Positions 19,331 through 28,389 of a DNA stretch of 64,000 nucleotides are shown one piece after another. The stretch spans positions 124,001-188,000 of the forward strand of contig NZ_FOQO01000013.1 of assembly GCF_900113765.1 (NCBI RefSeq), read 5' to 3'. Numbering within the stretch: position 1 is the first letter of the stretch; every line of letters starts with the position of its first letter. The DNA is from Parapedobacter indicus (GTDB taxonomy: Bacteria; Bacteroidota; Bacteroidia; Sphingobacteriales; Sphingobacteriaceae). The notes under the pieces were generated by a model. The model was given only the letters and a program-made list of their open reading frames with translations. It was not told the DNA's origin and searched no databases. A program made the position numbers and the translations under genes.

Positions 19331-22243
19331 CTATTTGCGGTACGCAGAGGGTGCTACCCCATAAAGCTGCTTGAAATATTTACTGAATGGTTTGGGATTG
19401 CTGAACCCGACTTCGTAGGCAATTTCGGCCACGGTAAGCCCCGACTGCTCCAGCAATTGTGCGCCCCGGCGCAGGCGGATATTTCGGATAAATTCGGAGG
19501 GTGTATGCCCCGTTAACGTAACGATCCGTTTGTAGAGGCTTACCCGACTTACATGCATCGCCTCCGCAAAAGACTCCACCGAAAAACCGGCTTCCCCCAT
19601 ATGCTGCTCCACCGTCTCCAGTGCTTTCCGTAGAAACAGTTCGTCGGTCGTCATTACCGGCTTCTCGGAAGGGAACACGTCCAGTTTCTTTTTATAGGCT
19701 TGCTCCATCGAAGCCTGTTGTTTCAACACACTTTCCAGCTTGGAACGTGCTTCCTGTCGCTCTCGCTGCAGCGCGAAACGTGTTTTTTCCCGCGTTCGCT
19801 CAATATACCGGATCAATAGTATCGTGCCCAATCCAAACGCAACATATAGAAAATACGCCCATCCGGTTTTCCAGAATGGGGGACGGATGGTAAACGTTGA
19901 AAGGGTGTACGGCTTGCTCCAGTTCTCCCCGTCCTCGGACACCATCACCCGGAATGCATACTTACCCGGATCCAAATTGGTAAACGTTGCCTTGCGGGTA
20001 CGTCTATCCATCAATACCCACTCGGAGTCGAACCCTTCCAATTGGTAGCGGAAATAGGCTCGGTCTTTATTGAGAAAATAGAGTGAAGCAACCACAAACC
20101 CCACGGTATTCTGGTCGTGGGAAAGCCTTAGTTGCCCACGGTCCAACCATTGGGATGCGTCTACACTGCGGTTGAGTAACTGGAAATCGGTAAGGACAGG
20201 TAGCGTCAGCGTTTGGGGTGGCGATTGGATGTGTGCGGGATCGATGCTATTGAATCCCGAAGGACCGCCGAAAAGCAATTCCCCCGTAGACAACAGGCAC
20301 GTAGCGTCTTCATTGAATGCGTTGCCTTGTAATCCATCGCGCCGATCATAGCTCCAAAAGCGCCACTGTCCGGGGGTGGTTTTTTCCTCCCGAATGGCGG
20401 AAATACCTCTCGCCGTGCTGACCCAAATGGTCCCTTCCTGATCTTCCACCACGCCTAATATCGCATTGTCCGGCAGTCCATCTTCCATGCGAAAAGACCG
20501 AAACAAACCGGTAGCCGCATCGTAGAGATTGAGACCATCCCGTGTAGCCACCCAGATCCGACGCTTACGATCTTCGATGATCTCGTTTACATGATCGTTG
20601 CTGAGTGCCCCCGGCTTGTTGTCCTTATAGGAAAATAGCGTAAACGTCCCATCCGGATTAAGCAGTTCGACACCGTTGGCGGTACCGAACCAAACCCCGC
20701 CCCGTTGATCCTCCGTGATGGCCGAAATGTACGCCGATAGGGTAAATCCCTGTTCTCCATACCCCAGCCGGGTGAAGCAGCCTGTCTTTCTATCAAACCG
20801 CGCCAATCCAGCATTGAGCGTTCCGATCCAAAAACGCCCTTGGGTATCTTCATAAATCTCCCAAACACTGTTGTCGGGGATGGACGTGGAATCGAGCGGA
20901 TCATGCAAATACCGCACAAACCCACGGCCATCGAAGCGATTGAGCCCACCGTGATACGTGCCGACCCAAAGCGTTCTCTCGCGGTCGATGTACAGGTTAA
21001 CAATCACATCGCTGCTGAGGCTGTGCGGATCCTGCGGATCGTACCGATATTGAATGAAGCGGTTGGTCCGTCGATCGAAATAAATCAGTCCACCCCCATT
21101 GGTTCCGATCCAAACATTCCCCAATGAGTCTTCGACAAATTGGTTAATATCGTCAAAGGGCAATACGGCTTCTCCCCTCCCCCGCTGTCGTTGGAACAAA
21201 GCAAACTGAATCTGGCTGGGGTGGTAGTAACTGACACCCCGCTTGAAAGTACCTGCCCACATAATTCCGTCGCGATCACAGTAGAGGGCCATGATGCTAT
21301 TTTGGCTGATGGTCCGATCGTCGTATTCGTCATGCAGTAAGTAAGAAACCTGTTTGGTATTGGGATTCACTAAATTCACGCCGCCGTGATCCGTAGCGAT
21401 CCAAATGTTTCCATCGGCATCTTCGGCCATCCCGAAAATAATCTGATTATTCAAAGGGATGATGTTAGATGCCGTGGTAAAGTGCAGCGGTGCGGTGCGA
21501 GGTGCGGGCCACCAATAAACCCCCAACGATAGGCCGGACGCATATACCCAGGGTTGTCCGCTGCGGTCCATAAATAGCCGAAAGTCGGCTCCCCCTTGGT
21601 ACGTTACCTCACGATCGTTCAACTGGTAACTGATGGGGTGGTCGCCCCCCAATTGACATACCGTCCCTTTATGATCCACGGCCCACGCATTTCCCGAACG
21701 ATCCAGCGCAATACCAGTGACGGAACTTGTCGGGTCTATCCACGGATACGAGGCAACCGTATGCCCCTGCTCCTCGTAGCTTGACACCCGGCCGCCAGCC
21801 TGCAGAAACCAACATTTGCCGTGAGCGGCGCGCCTTACGTCCAGCACTTCCGCTACCGGCAGCCCCATCGATTGCAGTACACTGTCTACATTGCGCGTGA
21901 ACTCTTCGCGACGATCGTCGTAAATATTCATGCCCAGTTTTGTCTTCACCCACAACCGTTCCTCCGGACCAATGAACAGCCCCAATATATCACTATCACT
22001 TATACTACGAGGTTGGTTGGTTACATGCCGGAATACCTTGACCTCATGGCCGTCGTACCGGCTAAGACCCGTGGGTGTACCGAACCATAGAAAGCCTCGT
22101 TTGTCTTTCACAATGGCCGTGACGTGGTTATGCGATAGCCCATCTTCAACGTTCAATTGCTGGAACTGAACGGTCTGAGCGACGCCCCGGATGGACAACA
22201 AACATCCCCCGACAATCAAAAGTCGTACTAGCACATGTAACAT
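19331..22243 (-). CDS. HTCS-like regulator without kinase or receiver: beta-propeller, Y_Y_Y, TM, AraC HTH
   Basis: Likely one-component membrane sensor and DNA-binding regulator of the PUL, 970 residues. After a signal peptide come about a dozen two-component-propeller repeats (FLWFGTPTGLSRYDG, NVWIGTNGGGLIYFD, RIWVATRDGLNLYD), a Y_Y_Y domain (about 715-780), one transmembrane helix (WAYFLYVAFGLGTILLI, about 785-805), a basic coiled linker of about 60 residues and an AraC-type HTH at the C-terminus (SVESFAEAMHVSRVSLYKR, VAEIAYEVGFSNPKPFSKYF). The HisKA, HATPase and REC modules of classical hybrid two-component systems are absent. A -7-like box (22261-22268, minus) precedes it. It sits 130 bp upstream of the GH31 operon. 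Confidence 0.9.
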   Translation of the reverse strand: MLHVLVRLLIVGGCLLSIRGVAQTVQFQQLNVEDGLSHNHVTAIVKDKRGFLWFGTPTGLSRYDGHEVKVFRHVTNQPRSISDSDILGLFIGPEERLWVKTKLGMNIYDDRREEFTRNVDSVLQSMGLPVAEVLDVRRAAHGKCWFLQAGGRVSSYEEQGHTVASYPWIDPTSSVTGIALDRSGNAWAVDHKGTVCQLGGDHPISYQLNDREVTYQGGADFRLFMDRSGQPWVYASGLSLGVYWWPAPRTAPLHFTTASNIIPLNNQIIFGMAEDADGNIWIATDHGGVNLVNPNTKQVSYLLHDEYDDRTISQNSIMALYCDRDGIMWAGTFKRGVSYYHPSQIQFALFQRQRGRGEAVLPFDDINQFVEDSLGNVWIGTNGGGLIYFDRRTNRFIQYRYDPQDPHSLSSDVIVNLYIDRERTLWVGTYHGGLNRFDGRGFVRYLHDPLDSTSIPDNSVWEIYEDTQGRFWIGTLNAGLARFDRKTGCFTRLGYGEQGFTLSAYISAITEDQRGGVWFGTANGVELLNPDGTFTLFSYKDNKPGALSNDHVNEIIEDRKRRIWVATRDGLNLYDAATGLFRSFRMEDGLPDNAILGVVEDQEGTIWVSTARGISAIREEKTTPGQWRFWSYDRRDGLQGNAFNEDATCLLSTGELLFGGPSGFNSIDPAHIQSPPQTLTLPVLTDFQLLNRSVDASQWLDRGQLRLSHDQNTVGFVVASLYFLNKDRAYFRYQLEGFDSEWVLMDRRTRKATFTNLDPGKYAFRVMVSEDGENWSKPYTLSTFTIRPPFWKTGWAYFLYVAFGLGTILLIRYIERTREKTRFALQRERQEARSKLESVLKQQASMEQAYKKKLDVFPSEKPVMTTDELFLRKALETVEQHMGEAGFSVESFAEAMHVSRVSLYKRIVTLTGHTPSEFIRNIRLRRGAQLLEQSGLTVAEIAYEVGFSNPKPFSKYFKQLYGVAPSAYRK

Positions 22244-22298
22244 AGGCCAACGAAATCAGCCAAATTTACAAAATATCACGCATTCTGTATTTGATTGC

Positions 22299-24428
22299 TC
22301 ATTTTACCTTTTCCATCATCCGATCAAACTGTTTCATCAGCTCGTCAGATAATAAAGCCGTGGCTTGCCACTTCGGATCGCCGTAAACTCCTGCACGCGA
22401 ATAATCAAATGGCTCGAAGCCAATCTTCCTAGCTATGCGCTTGCTGCGAAACTGAAAATTGAAATTATCCGGATCGACAAACAACGGATCCGCGATAATG
22501 GAATGCTTATCTTTCCCTAGCTTTTTCCACTCGGAAAAGCTCATCCCTACAAAATCCGGCGTTTCAGTACGGCGGTCCCAGAAGCAGTTTTTATCTAAGA
22601 CCGTTTGCGCCTTAAGCCATGTGTCTTTTCCCATATTCATATATAGAAAGCCTGTATCGTAATAAACAATATTGTTGATAAAGGAAAACGACAGATGTTC
22701 TTCAACACGTGTAAATTGTAGCTGCGAAAGCAGGTTGAATGCAAAGATGTTGTTTCTGATGATGTTTTCTTTGCCATAGTGTTGATGGAAACCAGCATTC
22801 TTGCATTTGTATACCAGGTTATTTTCCATCGTAATCCCATAGGACCCTTCATCGGTATACAAGCCCCAGCCACCGTAACTGAATGAGTGGATATGGTGGA
22901 TAACATTGTTGCTCACCGTTGTACCTTCCGAGGCCCCGAGCGTATACACCCCACCCATGTCGCTCAATTCGCCCCACCCCAAATGATGGATGTGGTTAAA
23001 TGCTATTTTATTGCGTTTCGACGGACTTGGCGCATAGCCCCATATCCAACCAACGGAAACACCCGAATACCTGAAATCAGCAATGTCATTATGGGTTATA
23101 TAATTATCGCTCCCGTGGAAAATGATCACCCCCACGGCACAGGGGAATACATATCCGCCGTGTTGTATGATATTATTATGTACGGTTATATGATGGGTTT
23201 CTGCCGTTTCTCCCTGATTGGTCTGCTTAAACCCCGAGGATGAATAATCCCCTATTTTGACTCCGCCACCCCCGAGGTCGTGTAAATGGGAATGCGTTAT
23301 TTTTGAGTTGGAAACGCTTGTACGGAACCAGATGGCATGCTGCCCCGTATGGGCAATGTCACAATTTACAAATTCGATGTGATTGGCATGATCAACCATA
23401 ACGGCGGCATCGACATAGGCAGCTGCCTGGTAGGGTTCATCTCCATTAGGAGGGGTTTGGTGGGTGGTTACTTCGAAACGCAGGTTCTCAAACCGCACCG
23501 AGGAGATTTCCTTTTCTTCGCTGCCGGTTAGGGTCAACAACTTGTCGGAGATAGGGTATATGCATTGCGTGTTTTCGATCGTTTCGCCCGGCAGAGGCAT
23601 GTAGTAAAGATATCCATCGCGTTGTAGGAACCACTCACCGGGGTTGTCCAATGCTTTCCGATAGTTTTCTATCACAAAACGACTTTGATGGTCGATTAGA
23701 TTCCAAGGTTGCATACTTTTACCGATGAAGTATACGGCCGAATCGGAAACCTTAATATGTTTGACCCGCTTACGCGTGTTGTCCCATTTGTGGTAGAAAA
23801 TCACGAGTGCCTGATCCCATTCACTATCACTAATATCGTTCAAAATAGGCAGATCCTTCGCTGATACAACCAGTTTTTGTGATGCAAAATCAGCAATCCT
23901 GTATCCCGAAGAATCCAGGATGGTTTCCTCAAGTCTTTCTACCCGCGAGAACTGGCCCCGGTCAGGCGTTTGCGCCCTAAAACGCCGTTGACCATTTATA
24001 TACAATTGTTCGAAATATAAACCGTAATGGGCAACTTCTGGTATGTAAACACGCCAAAGCCCCGGTGTCACCTCTTCAAAACGGTCCGTTGTTTTTCCAC
24101 CGCATATAAGCGGTCTGTTATCTTTGGCTCCATAAAAAACTACCGGCGACTGAGGAGTACCGGAGTCTTCAGCGGTCAACTGGAATGCCTGGGTGATGTA
24201 ATAGGTGCCCGATTGTACTTCGACAAAAATGGTATCCGAGATCTGCTTATCGAAACGCAACTGACGGATTTTGTCCCGTGCACCTTCAAGAGTTGCCAAA
24301 GGCTGACCCTGAGAACCCGGATTGCGATCATCGCCATCGGGCGATACATAAAGTTTTACATCCGCACGCAATGCATGGGAGATCAATAAGGTGGTCAGAA
24401 TAAGGAAGAGTGATTTCATAATATTCAT
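22299..24428 (-). CDS. Secreted right-handed parallel beta-helix protein, GH141-like candidate
   Basis: Probable exported polysaccharide-active enzyme of 709 residues. Signal peptide [19 protein letters not shown], then [28 protein letters not shown], the typical opening of parallel beta-helix glycan enzymes. A mid-region [20 protein letters not shown] and many short helix rungs ([34 protein letters not shown]) follow. The opening and the GEW..LYY..PGE segment recall GH141 (fucosidase/xylanase) and related beta-helix families, but I cannot separate these from polysaccharide lyases by eye. Co-directional with the regulator (55-bp gap) and the GH31 PUL, so probably acts on the same or an adjoining glycan. 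Confidence 0.72.
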   Translation of the reverse strand: MNIMKSLFLILTTLLISHALRADVKLYVSPDGDDRNPGSQGQPLATLEGARDKIRQLRFDKQISDTIFVEVQSGTYYITQAFQLTAEDSGTPQSPVVFYGAKDNRPLICGGKTTDRFEEVTPGLWRVYIPEVAHYGLYFEQLYINGQRRFRAQTPDRGQFSRVERLEETILDSSGYRIADFASQKLVVSAKDLPILNDISDSEWDQALVIFYHKWDNTRKRVKHIKVSDSAVYFIGKSMQPWNLIDHQSRFVIENYRKALDNPGEWFLQRDGYLYYMPLPGETIENTQCIYPISDKLLTLTGSEEKEISSVRFENLRFEVTTHQTPPNGDEPYQAAAYVDAAVMVDHANHIEFVNCDIAHTGQHAIWFRTSVSNSKITHSHLHDLGGGGVKIGDYSSSGFKQTNQGETAETHHITVHNNIIQHGGYVFPCAVGVIIFHGSDNYITHNDIADFRYSGVSVGWIWGYAPSPSKRNKIAFNHIHHLGWGELSDMGGVYTLGASEGTTVSNNVIHHIHSFSYGGWGLYTDEGSYGITMENNLVYKCKNAGFHQHYGKENIIRNNIFAFNLLSQLQFTRVEEHLSFSFINNIVYYDTGFLYMNMGKDTWLKAQTVLDKNCFWDRRTETPDFVGMSFSEWKKLGKDKHSIIADPLFVDPDNFNFQFRSKRIARKIGFEPFDYSRAGVYGDPKWQATALLSDELMKQFDRMMEKVK

Positions 24429-24572
24429 AATTGTTCAGCAAATTCGGGTTCATAAGGGCTAATGGGAAATCAACGCCCTAAATATAGCTAATAAATAAAG
24501 AAACTCGACATCGCTCTACTGGAGACGTCTTATTGGAGCGCAGGAAACCACCTATGTCACCGGACATTGAAG

Positions 24573-24611
24573 AAAAATTGACGGATATCGGCAAAATATC
24601 CGTCAATTTTT
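24573..24611. promoter_or_regulatory. Long perfect hairpin between divergent genes
   Basis: A 16-bp perfect inverted repeat (24573-24588 and 24596-24611, core TTGACGGATAT) with a 7-nt loop, flanked by A- and T-runs so that it looks like a bidirectional intrinsic terminator. It lies in the 230-bp gap between the divergent beta-helix and dipeptidyl peptidase genes, where no gene ends. It could be an attenuator of the plus-strand gene, the end of a small RNA, or an operator. Confidence 0.6.
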
Positions 24612-24657
24612 TATTTCCTTTGCATAGAATCCAATCCCAATTGGTTTTAATGCACTA

Positions 24658-26739
24658 ATGAATGTTTATTTTATGAGAAAAGTTAGCACTAAATTTTCAA
24701 TGCTATTAGCAAGTTCCGTGGCAATCGGCACCTTCTATTCCTGCCATTCGTCTGAAAACAGTTCTGGCAGTTCTGACACGGCATCAGCCCAAGTGAAAGT
24801 CGATGAATTTGCCGATCTGGAGATCCTGCGCTATGAGGTGCCAGGGTTTGACCGGTTGAGTCTTCAACAAAAAAAGTTAGCGTACTACTTGTACCAGGCA
24901 GCATTATCCGGCAGGGATATTATTTATGACCAACGCGGAAAAAACAACCTGACGATCCGAAAAACGCTGGAAGCTATTTTCAACAATGCCAAGACAGAAA
25001 AAAGCGGAGCGGAATGGGGCAAACTGAAGGAATATGCGGGTCGCTTTTGGTTCAGCAATGGCGCCCACCACCACTATTCGAACGATAAATTTGTACCCGA
25101 ATGCAACCCCGATTACTTTGCTGACCTGGTAAAAGCGTGTGACCCCGCCAACCTGCCACTGTTAGACGGCGAGGACACGGAAGCTTTTATAGCCCGGATC
25201 ACTCCGGTAATCTTCGATCCGAAATTGGGCGCTAAAATGGTTAATCTTACGGAAGGAATCGACCACGTAGCACTGTCGTCCAATAATTTCTATGAGGGCG
25301 TAACTCAAAAAGAAGTAGAAGATTTTTATAATGGCTTTCCGCATACCGGCCAAGATCCCGAATGGGGGCTTAATAGTAAGGTTGTCAAAGAACAGGGCCA
25401 ACTGACCGAAAAAGTCTGGAAATCGGGCGGGATGTATGGCAGTGCGATCGACCGGATGATTTCGTGGCTGGAAAAGGCGATCCCACTGGCTGAAAATCCA
25501 CAGCAAAAACAGGCACTTACCTTCTTGACCGAATATTATAAAACCGGCGACCTAAAAACATGGGATGAATACAATAAAGCATGGGTACAAGACACAACCG
25601 GTGTCATCGATTTTGCCAACGGCTTTATTGAAGTGTACAACGATGCGATCGGCATTAAAGGCAGTTACGAAGCGGTGCTATCACTGAAGGACTTCGAAAG
25701 CACGAAACGGATCAAAGCAATTGCCGATGACGCGCAGTGGTTCGAGGACAACTCGCCTTTGATACCGGAACATAAGAAAAAGCAGGTAAAGGGCATCAGC
25801 GCCAAAGCCATCACCGTTATTGCGGAAGCTGGTGACGCCGCCCCCAGCACGCCAATCGGCATCAACCTTCCCAATTCGGACTGGCTGCGCAAGGATTACG
25901 GCTCCAAGTCAGTTTCGCTAAGCAACATTGTCCACGCTTATAACGAAAGCAGCGCGAACAGCGGCTTTCTGGAAGAGTTTGTCGGTGATACGGCAAAATT
26001 GGCCCGCATGAAAAAATACGGCAACCTGGCCAGTGACCTACACACCGATATGCACGAGTGCATCGGTCATGCGTCTGGGCAAATCAATCCCGGTGTGGGC
26101 ACGACCGACAAGACCCTGAAAAGCTATGCATCCTGCCTCGAAGAAGCGCGGGCCGACCTCGTAGCTTTATATTACATATTAGACCCGAAATTGGTAGAAA
26201 TCGGCGTCATGCCTTCAGTGGAGGTGGGTAAAGCCGAGTACGACAGCTACCTGATGAATGGGCTGATGACCCAGTTAACCCGTATCAAACCGGGCGATCA
26301 GATTGAAGAAGCTCACATGCGTAACCGTGCATTGAATGCCTATTGGGTATATGAAAAAGGCAAGGCAGAAAACGTGGTGTCGTTTGAAAAACAAGAAGGC
26401 AAAACCTATGTACAGATCAACGATTACGAAAAACTGCGTACCTTATTTGGCGACCTGCTACGCGAAATCCAACGCATTAAATCAGAAGGAGATTACGAAG
26501 CAGGAAAGAATCTTGTGGAGACATATGGTGTACAGGTGAACCCTGAACTGCATAAAGAGGTTTGGGAGCGCTATGCGAAGTTGAACCTCAGGCCCTACAA
26601 AGGTTTTGTTCAACCGAAACTGATCGCAGTGGAAGAAAACGGCGAAATCACAGATGTGAAACTGGAATATACGGACGATTTTTATCGGCAAATGCTGGAA
26701 TATGGGAAGGAGTACTCGTTTTTGCCACCGATAAACTAA
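24658..26739 (+). CDS. Dipeptidyl peptidase III (peptidase family M49), putative lipoprotein
   Basis: Zinc exopeptidase removing dipeptides from peptide N-termini. It has 693 residues; the family zinc motif HEXXGH is seen as HECIGH (His466, Glu467, His471) and the third-ligand motif as EEARAD (495-500). The N-terminus has a signal with a possible lipobox (TFYSC) followed by a Ser/Gly-rich linker, so it is probably anchored in the envelope, as often in Bacteroidota. Start at 24658, or the in-frame ATG at 24673 (MRKVSTKF). No operon partner; a terminator follows at 26768. Confidence 0.93.
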   Translation: MNVYFMRKVSTKFSMLLASSVAIGTFYSCHSSENSSGSSDTASAQVKVDEFADLEILRYEVPGFDRLSLQQKKLAYYLYQAALSGRDIIYDQRGKNNLTIRKTLEAIFNNAKTEKSGAEWGKLKEYAGRFWFSNGAHHHYSNDKFVPECNPDYFADLVKACDPANLPLLDGEDTEAFIARITPVIFDPKLGAKMVNLTEGIDHVALSSNNFYEGVTQKEVEDFYNGFPHTGQDPEWGLNSKVVKEQGQLTEKVWKSGGMYGSAIDRMISWLEKAIPLAENPQQKQALTFLTEYYKTGDLKTWDEYNKAWVQDTTGVIDFANGFIEVYNDAIGIKGSYEAVLSLKDFESTKRIKAIADDAQWFEDNSPLIPEHKKKQVKGISAKAITVIAEAGDAAPSTPIGINLPNSDWLRKDYGSKSVSLSNIVHAYNESSANSGFLEEFVGDTAKLARMKKYGNLASDLHTDMHECIGHASGQINPGVGTTDKTLKSYASCLEEARADLVALYYILDPKLVEIGVMPSVEVGKAEYDSYLMNGLMTQLTRIKPGDQIEEAHMRNRALNAYWVYEKGKAENVVSFEKQEGKTYVQINDYEKLRTLFGDLLREIQRIKSEGDYEAGKNLVETYGVQVNPELHKEVWERYAKLNLRPYKGFVQPKLIAVEENGEITDVKLEYTDDFYRQMLEYGKEYSFLPPIN

Positions 26740-26767
26740 TCCATAAATTAACCTTCGAAGCATTTAT

Positions 26768-26806
26768 GCCGTTGTGCTGCTCAGCAGCGCAACGGCTTCT
26801 TTTTTA
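26768..26806 (+). terminator. Intrinsic terminator after dipeptidyl peptidase III
   Basis: A 13-bp stem with one G-U pair (26768-26780 with 26784-26796), a 3-nt loop and a TTCTTTTTT tail, 28 bp after the stop codon. Confidence 0.85.
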
Positions 26807-26885
26807 TAACCGCCGCCTTCATGTTCATAGCCTGACTGTAATCCTGAATAGGGCTCGCACCTCCCTTTTTGCTAAAAAGACTCCC

Positions 26886-26919
26886 TACAAAAACGGAATG
26901 TAATCGTTACAAAAACGGA
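26886..26919. repeat. 12-bp direct repeat pair, 22-bp spacing
   Basis: TACAAAAACGGA occurs exactly at 26886-26897 and 26908-26919, two helical turns apart, just upstream of the 11-bp repeat array in the 456-bp gap before galK. A pair of regulator half-sites is a reasonable reading; nothing identifies the protein. Confidence 0.4.
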
Positions 26920-26935
26920 GTAGATACCAAATTTG

Positions 26936-26979
26936 ATCGTCTTTTAGTCGTGTAATTGTCGTCTAATGGTCGTCTTTTA
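26936..26979. repeat. Four tandem 11-bp repeats (phased GTCGT array)
   Basis: Four consecutive 11-mers start at 26936, 26947, 26958 and 26969: ATCGTCTTTTA, GTCGTGTAATT, GTCGTCTAATG, GTCGTCTTTTA, followed by an inverted ACGAC at 26981. The consensus GTCGTCTWWTR recurs once per helical turn, so all copies face the same side of the DNA. This geometry is typical of OmpR/PhoB-type binding arrays. The nearest downstream gene is galK, 217 bp away; the rest of the gap (26980-27195) is AT-rich with no gene I can support. Confidence 0.6.
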
Positions 26980-27195
26980 TACGACAAAATAACAACTAAT
27001 ATTCCTTTTATACATGAATAATAGTCTTTTTTACTCCGAGTTTTGTTCCTTTTCTTAGCCTTTTTTATTACTCGTTTGTTGGCTTTGCATTGCCAGTTTT
27101 TGGGGCCGCGTGCGTAACGCGCTCCAAGCACTTCAGCGAGCTTGTGCGCTACCTAATTTTTTTTCGTACTTTTAGCGCTCAATTTGTACATACGG

Positions 27196-28368
27196 ATGAA
27201 TACAACAACGGCGATGAGCCTGCAAGATGCGGTATACGAAAAATATCAGGAACTTTTTGACCACACACCGCTGCTGGTACGATCGCCGGGGCGTGTAAAT
27301 CTCATCGGTGAGCATACCGACTACAATAATGGACTGGTGCTGCCAGCAGCTATCGACAAAAATATTGTCTTAGCGATCGGCAAGCGAGACGACCACGCGG
27401 TACACCTTCATTCGCTGGACCAGAACCAAACGTATTCCACGGCGCTGGATGAGCTGGTGCGTTCGCCGCTTCTGTGGCCGGATTACATTCTCGGCGTAGC
27501 CCAACAATTGACCAAGCGTGGGTATACGCTACAGGGTTTTAATATTGTATTTGGCGGAGATATTCCACAGGGCGCGGGACTTTCGTCATCAGCAGCGCTG
27601 GAATGCGCCACAGGATTTGCACTCAATGAGTTGTTTAACCTGGGCATCACCCGGCTGGACCTCGCGCTCACCGCGCAAGCTGCTGAAAATGAATTTGTAG
27701 GTGTCAAATGCGGCTTGATGGATCAATTTGCCAGCGTTTTTGGGCAGAAGCAGCGACTCATCAAACTGGACTGCGCAGATTTTTCGCATGAGTACATTCC
27801 GTTTAACAACCCCGAACTGCGCATCGTATTGTTTGATACTCAAGTGAAACACTCCCTGGCCTCTTCAGCTTACAATGAGCGACGCGAACAGTGTGAGTAT
27901 GGGGTATCGCTTATCCAAAAACATCATTTCGAGGTTAAAAGCTTGCGCGATGCAACCCTCGAACAGCTAGACCGCTACGTAAGACCCGTGGATGAAGTGG
28001 TTTACAACCGATGCAGCTATGTGGTATCGGAAATAAAACGCCTGCAAGATGGATGCGACGATTTAAAAAGAGATGACTTCGAATCATTCGGTAAACGGAT
28101 GTTTGAAACACACGATGGACTGCAGCATCTGTATGAGGTAAGTTGCGAAGAATTGGATATTTTGGTAGATCTGGTACGTAACAACGATGCCGTGCTGGGG
28201 GCGCGGATGATGGGTGGCGGCTTTGGTGGCTGCACCATCAACCTGGTAAAGGCCTCCGAAGTAGACCGGGTCGTAAAGGAAGTCGGCGAGGCATATACCG
28301 AAAAGACCCATAAAAAAACACAAGCTTACGTTGCCAATATTTCGGAGGGCACAGCCCGTCTCAATTAG
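27196..28368 (+). CDS. galK: Galactokinase
   Basis: Phosphorylates alpha-D-galactose to galactose 1-phosphate with ATP (first Leloir step), in the cytoplasm. About 390 residues with the galactokinase signature GRVNLIGEHTDYNNG near the N-terminus, the GHMP ATP-binding loop GAGLSSSAALE at about 120-130, and the C-terminal MMGGGFGGCTIN. I start at the ATG at 27196; the ATG at 27214 (MSLQDAV) is possible, and upstream only a TTG exists. It forms an operon with the epimerase 21 bp downstream. galT and galE are not in the window. Confidence 0.95.
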   Translation: MNTTTAMSLQDAVYEKYQELFDHTPLLVRSPGRVNLIGEHTDYNNGLVLPAAIDKNIVLAIGKRDDHAVHLHSLDQNQTYSTALDELVRSPLLWPDYILGVAQQLTKRGYTLQGFNIVFGGDIPQGAGLSSSAALECATGFALNELFNLGITRLDLALTAQAAENEFVGVKCGLMDQFASVFGQKQRLIKLDCADFSHEYIPFNNPELRIVLFDTQVKHSLASSAYNERREQCEYGVSLIQKHHFEVKSLRDATLEQLDRYVRPVDEVVYNRCSYVVSEIKRLQDGCDDLKRDDFESFGKRMFETHDGLQHLYEVSCEELDILVDLVRNNDAVLGARMMGGGFGGCTINLVKASEVDRVVKEVGEAYTEKTHKKTQAYVANISEGTARLN

Positions 28369-28389
28369 GTAGCACAAATCTACTGTACG

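Noticed and set aside
24461-24572. A tRNA or riboswitch in the beta-helix/dipeptidyl peptidase gap
   Set aside because: No cloverleaf or known aptamer pattern could be drawn; only the hairpin at 24573-24611 is convincing.
26936-26985. The GTCGT array as a CRISPR or replication-origin iteron set
   Set aside because: Repeats are only 11 bp with no spacers, and no replication or cas gene is near; an operator array fits better.
26907-27131. A 74-residue Lys/Arg-rich open frame in the gap before galK
   Set aside because: It reads through the 11-bp repeat array and AT-rich DNA, with no ribosome site or domain.
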